A DNA stretch of 6,924 bases. Source: Candidatus Thorarchaeota archaeon. Its GTDB lineage: Archaea; Asgardarchaeota; Thorarchaeia; Thorarchaeales; Thorarchaeaceae. Positions 5,729-6,924 of this stretch are shown in pieces (the first letter of the stretch is position 1; every line of letters begins with the position of its first letter). A model generated the notes under the pieces. The model made no database searches. It saw only the letters and a list, made by a program, of their open reading frames with translations, and was not told the origin of the DNA. Made by a program: the position numbers and the translations under genes. Location of the stretch: the NCBI GenBank assembly GCA_018238825.1, contig JABCSP010000116.1, positions 1 through 6,924 on the forward strand, read 5' to 3'.

Positions 5729-6033
5729 CGGGATGGGATCCCTCCTGAAGACCTGGCTTCTTTCTCCTGTACTGATGTCGGTACATCACTTCCAACGACA
5801 GAGAGATTTTCCACAGTTTTTACCACGGCGGGATCATTATCACTCTCACCAACTTCATCACTGAAGCTGACAAGGTCCAACTGGGCAAAGTGAACAGCCG
5901 CGGACTCTCCAGAACTCGATGATAGTTCTTTCTTGGAGAGTAAGGACTTCCCTTTGGAAGAAAGCTTCTTCTTCCGGGCTTTCAGTCGCGAGCTTCGTGC
6001 TATTGCACTAGCCCACTTACCTAGTCCTTTCAT
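5725..6033 (-). CDS. Hypothetical 102-residue Ser-rich protein with basic N terminus and acidic C terminus
   Basis: Minus-strand ORF opposite to tuf and divergent from the zinc-ribbon gene. I do not recognise the protein. The first 36 residues are strongly basic (MKGLGKWASAIARSSRLKAR then KKKLSSKGKSLLSKK), and residues 57-95 are rich in Asp/Glu; 21 of 102 residues are Ser, and no transmembrane segment, Cys motif or signal peptide is visible. It could bind nucleic acid or be largely disordered; this is inference. ATG at 6033-6031 lacks a convincing Shine-Dalgarno, but a TATAT centred 24 bases upstream (6055-6059) would fit a leaderless message. The ORF ends in TGA overlapping an ATG. In its favour are composition rich in K, E, D and the overlap; against it, forward-strand ORFs of similar length overlap (5616-5864, 5642-5893). 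It is the most protein-like reading here. Confidence 0.45.
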   Translation of the reverse strand: MKGLGKWASAIARSSRLKARKKKLSSKGKSLLSKKELSSSSGESAAVHFAQLDLVSFSDEVGESDNDPAVVKTVENLSVVGSDVPTSVQEKEARSSGGIPSR

Positions 6034-6054
6034 ACAATCTCATACTTATTCGAG

Positions 6055-6059
6055 TATAT
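6055..6059 (-). promoter_or_regulatory. Possible TATA box for the minus-strand small gene
   Basis: TCATATACTCG on the minus strand places a TATAT 24 bases before the ATG at 6033, the distance expected between a TATA box and a leaderless start. It is flanked by CGAG (6051-6054) and CTCG (6063-6066), a 4-bp inverted repeat. Visual evidence only. Confidence 0.3.
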
Positions 6060-6107
6060 GAGCTCGTACAATTTCTTTTGAATTCGATAATCATGTCTGT
6101 GTTAGAC

Positions 6108-6161
6108 TTCTAACTTATTAGAATGCATTTTGCAAAAGAAAAGAATTCTTTGCATTTTACA
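6108..6161. promoter_or_regulatory. Cluster of inverted and direct repeats, candidate regulator-binding region
   Basis: In the 188-base AT-rich divergent intergenic region lie, one after another: TTCTAA-CTTA-TTAGAA (6108-6123), a perfect 6-bp inverted repeat; TGCATTTTGCA (6124-6134); a perfect 12-base palindrome AAAGAATTCTTT (6140-6151); and TGCATTTTACA (6151-6161), which matches the earlier 11-mer at 10 of 11 bases, 27 bases away. The density suggests protein-binding sites serving one or both divergent genes. AT-rich sequence produces some palindromes by chance, so this remains a candidate. Confidence 0.35.
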
Positions 6162-6166
6162 ATGAG

Positions 6167-6188
6167 ATTATTTATGAACTTGTAAGTT
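6167..6188 (+). promoter_or_regulatory. Possible TATA box with overlapping operator-like palindrome for the zinc-ribbon gene
   Basis: GATTATTTATG (from about 6166) could be a TATA box, giving a transcript start near 6195. Immediately after it AACTT-GT-AAGTT (6177-6188) is a perfect 5-bp inverted repeat lying between TATA and the expected start site, a position where archaeal repressors commonly bind. The ribosome site is AGGTAGGGTG (6204-6213), 8 bases before ATG 6222. Confidence 0.35.
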
Positions 6189-6221
6189 ATAGGCTTCAAA
6201 TGAAGGTAGGGTGCTCACCTC

Positions 6222-6647
6222 ATGATGAACGATGATTACTATGATGATTCATACCACCAACAAGGCAATGGTTCGAATACTGGAAGATGGGCTATCCTTG
6301 TTTTCGTTCTAATCCTGGGTATCCTTGGTATCTATGGCATCATCATTAGCGTTCCACTTGAAGCCATCTTTCTCTATACCTTTCTTTACATTCCCATGAT
6401 AGTATTCTTGTTATACGCTACATTTCGCTGGGCTCAAGGTCGCGATATAGCTCCAACTGACATCAATGAAGATGATCAAATTCTCGAATCAATGCGAAAA
6501 CACGCTCTCCCTACTGAACGAGCAAATCTCAGTGATACTATGCGCTGTACAAACTGTGGCATGTCATTTGAGCTGGTCAATGCAATTCCTGTTGAAACTG
6601 ATGTTTTTCTCTGTCCATTTTGTGACACTAGATTACACATTAGATGA
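6222..6647 (+). CDS. Membrane protein with two TM helices and C-terminal zinc ribbon
   Basis: A 141-residue protein I cannot assign to a named family. Order of parts: an acidic, Tyr/Asn/Gln-rich N terminus (MMNDDYYDDSYHQQGNGSN, residues 1-19); a first hydrophobic helix at about 23-43; a second at about 46-67, separated by the short turn S-V-P-L-E; a linker (68-106) with RWAQGRD and an acidic NEDD; and a treble-clef or zinc-ribbon end with C109-x2-C112 and C131-x2-C134 (CTNCG, CPFC), finishing TRLHIR. The four cysteines are set as two knuckles 18 residues apart, which should bind one zinc. The likely topology is a helical hairpin with both ends in the cytoplasm, inferred from the basic residues after helix two. 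ATG 6222 (a second ATG at 6225) has a good ribosome site. It is a lone gene divergent from the small minus-strand gene. Function unknown; it could be a membrane-tethered nucleic-acid or protein-binding module. Confidence 0.85.
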   Translation: MMNDDYYDDSYHQQGNGSNTGRWAILVFVLILGILGIYGIIISVPLEAIFLYTFLYIPMIVFLLYATFRWAQGRDIAPTDINEDDQILESMRKHALPTERANLSDTMRCTNCGMSFELVNAIPVETDVFLCPFCDTRLHIR

Positions 6648-6705
6648 CGTTCTGTAATAGTTACATCATGTGACTCTCATTTGTGACCCTCAATAGTGCC
6701 TTTGG

Positions 6706-6713
6706 TATATATA
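6706..6713 (+). promoter_or_regulatory. Strong TATA box
   Basis: TATATATA within TTTGGTATATATACTAAA is the clearest TATA element in the window. A start about 25 bases downstream, near 6735, would leave only about 10 leader bases before ATG 6746. Two TGTGAC motifs (6669-6674 and 6682-6687) lie upstream, 13 bases apart, and might be regulator sites. Confidence 0.55.
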
Positions 6714-6745
6714 CTAAATCCGAGCAGTATATCTTGTGAACTATT

Positions 6746-6847
6746 ATGGCTCTAACAACTAACAACCGAACTAACTCCGTGCTGAAGAACAAACGCAAGG
6801 TATCAACCGATGCTGTTGCTTACGCTTACGCGACCGTCGTGAGGTAG
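6746..6847 (+). CDS. Short ORF of 33 residues (leader peptide or truncated paralogue)
   Basis: ATG 6746 lies just downstream of the strong TATA box and has a weak GTGA ribosome motif (6736-6739). It encodes MALTTNNRTNSVLKNKRKVS followed by TDAVAYAYATVVR and a TAG stop (6845-6847). The basic Lys/Arg stretch followed by V-S-T-D-A-V-A-Y-A resembles the start of the next ORF (S-I-S-T-Q-A-L-T-H-A after K-rich residues), so it may be a paralogous small protein, a truncated copy or an upstream ORF. The next ORF is in the same frame two codons beyond the stop, and its ribosome site overlaps this stop. I recognise no family with confidence. It could be a real small protein or a translated leader that couples the next gene. 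Confidence 0.45.
   Translation: MALTTNNRTNSVLKNKRKVSTDAVAYAYATVVR
6841..6845 (+). promoter_or_regulatory. Shine-Dalgarno of the last gene, overlapping the stop of the short ORF
   Basis: GAGGT, 8 bases before ATG 6854, is a strong ribosome site. Its last base is the first base of the TAG stop of the 33-residue ORF, so translation of the short ORF would pass over this site and could couple the two. Confidence 0.6.
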
Positions 6848-6853
6848 ATCATC

Positions 6854-6924
6854 ATGGCATTCGCTAAGACAACCAAGAGAAAGGCTCCTAGCAAGTCAAT
6901 CTCAACTCAGGCACTCACACATGC
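6854..6924 (+). CDS. Start of an unidentified protein with Lys-rich N terminus, 3' truncated by the window
   Basis: ATG 6854 opens a frame that continues past the end of the window; 23 complete codons are seen, MAFAKTTKRKAPSKSISTQA then LTH and an unfinished codon. The Lys-rich, Thr/Ser/Pro-containing first 14 residues look like a flexible basic tail, followed by the beginning of what may be a helix. A tailed archaeal histone or another small DNA- or RNA-binding protein is possible, but too little is visible to name a family. The strong TATA promoter and strong ribosome site suggest good expression. It shares its promoter and frame with the 33-residue ORF. Confidence 0.6.
   Translation, partial: MAFAKTTKRKAPSKSISTQALTH

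Noticed and set aside
5616..5893. Two overlapping forward frames (5616-5864 and 5642-5893) after tuf
   Set aside because: They lie after the terminator, lack a promoter or ribosome site, are rich in Ser/His/Pro/Thr and poor in the charged residues usual here; the minus-strand reading is more protein-like.
6222..6250. Repeated ATGATGA resembling C boxes of a C/D guide RNA
   Set aside because: The repeats encode the Met/Asp-rich N terminus of the membrane protein, and no CTGA D box with suitable spacing and terminal stem is present.
6466..6657. 63-codon forward frame inside the zinc-ribbon gene
   Set aside because: Overlaps the zinc-ribbon coding frame out of phase and has no ribosome site.
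6845..6847. TAG between two same-frame ORFs read as a pyrrolysine codon or other readthrough
   Set aside because: nusA, rps12 and the transporter gene in this window all end in TAG, so TAG works as an ordinary stop here; a good ribosome site and ATG follow immediately.

Overview
The window is archaeal. Its first part is the tail of the RNA polymerase / ribosomal 'str' cluster in the archaeal order: rpoA2 (subunit A'', 3' end only), rpl30e, nusA-like, rps12 and rps7. EF-1 alpha (tuf) follows further along. The split polymerase subunit A'', eL30, the short two-KH NusA and an EF-1A-type factor exclude bacteria. EF-1A carries the long 'GEFEAG...GQTKEH' segment, the insertion shared by TACK archaea, Asgard archaea and eukaryotes but absent from euryarchaea. 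By eye the base composition is moderate (low to mid 40s % GC). An Asgard archaeon, perhaps Thorarchaeia-like, is my best guess, but this is inferred from sequence character and not from a search.

Layout: 1-2379 holds the polymerase/ribosomal block on the + strand, closed by a hairpin-plus-T terminator (2391-2424). From 2488 to 4058 there are two genes foreign to the str operon: a DMT/EamA 10-TM transporter and a flavodoxin-domain protein. From 4206 to 5510 is tuf, with its own promoter-like leader, a GGTGA Shine-Dalgarno and a second hairpin terminator (5527-5562). The genes for EF-2 and uS10, neighbours in many archaeal str clusters, are absent here. Stretch 5564-6033 probably carries one or two small uncharacterised genes on the minus strand. 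A 188-base divergent intergenic region (6034-6221) is packed with short symmetric and repeated elements. At 6222-6647 is an orphan two-TM zinc-ribbon membrane protein. The last 200 bases hold a strong TATA-type promoter, a 33-codon ORF and, in the same frame after a TAG stop, the start of a gene for a Lys-rich protein that runs off the window.

Functionally, rpoA2, rpl30e, nusA, rps12, rps7 and tuf serve transcription, its elongation/termination control, and translation (decoding-centre protein, small-subunit head, tRNA delivery). The transporter and flavodoxin are probably independent passengers. Several core genes (nusA, rps12, tuf, perhaps the flavodoxin gene) begin with TTG, with Shine-Dalgarno motifs and family alignment fixing the start. 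No RNA gene, CRISPR array or insertion sequence was found. I saw no clear new multi-gene system; the least explained parts are the minus-strand small ORFs, the 6034-6221 regulatory region and the paired short ORFs at the 3' end.
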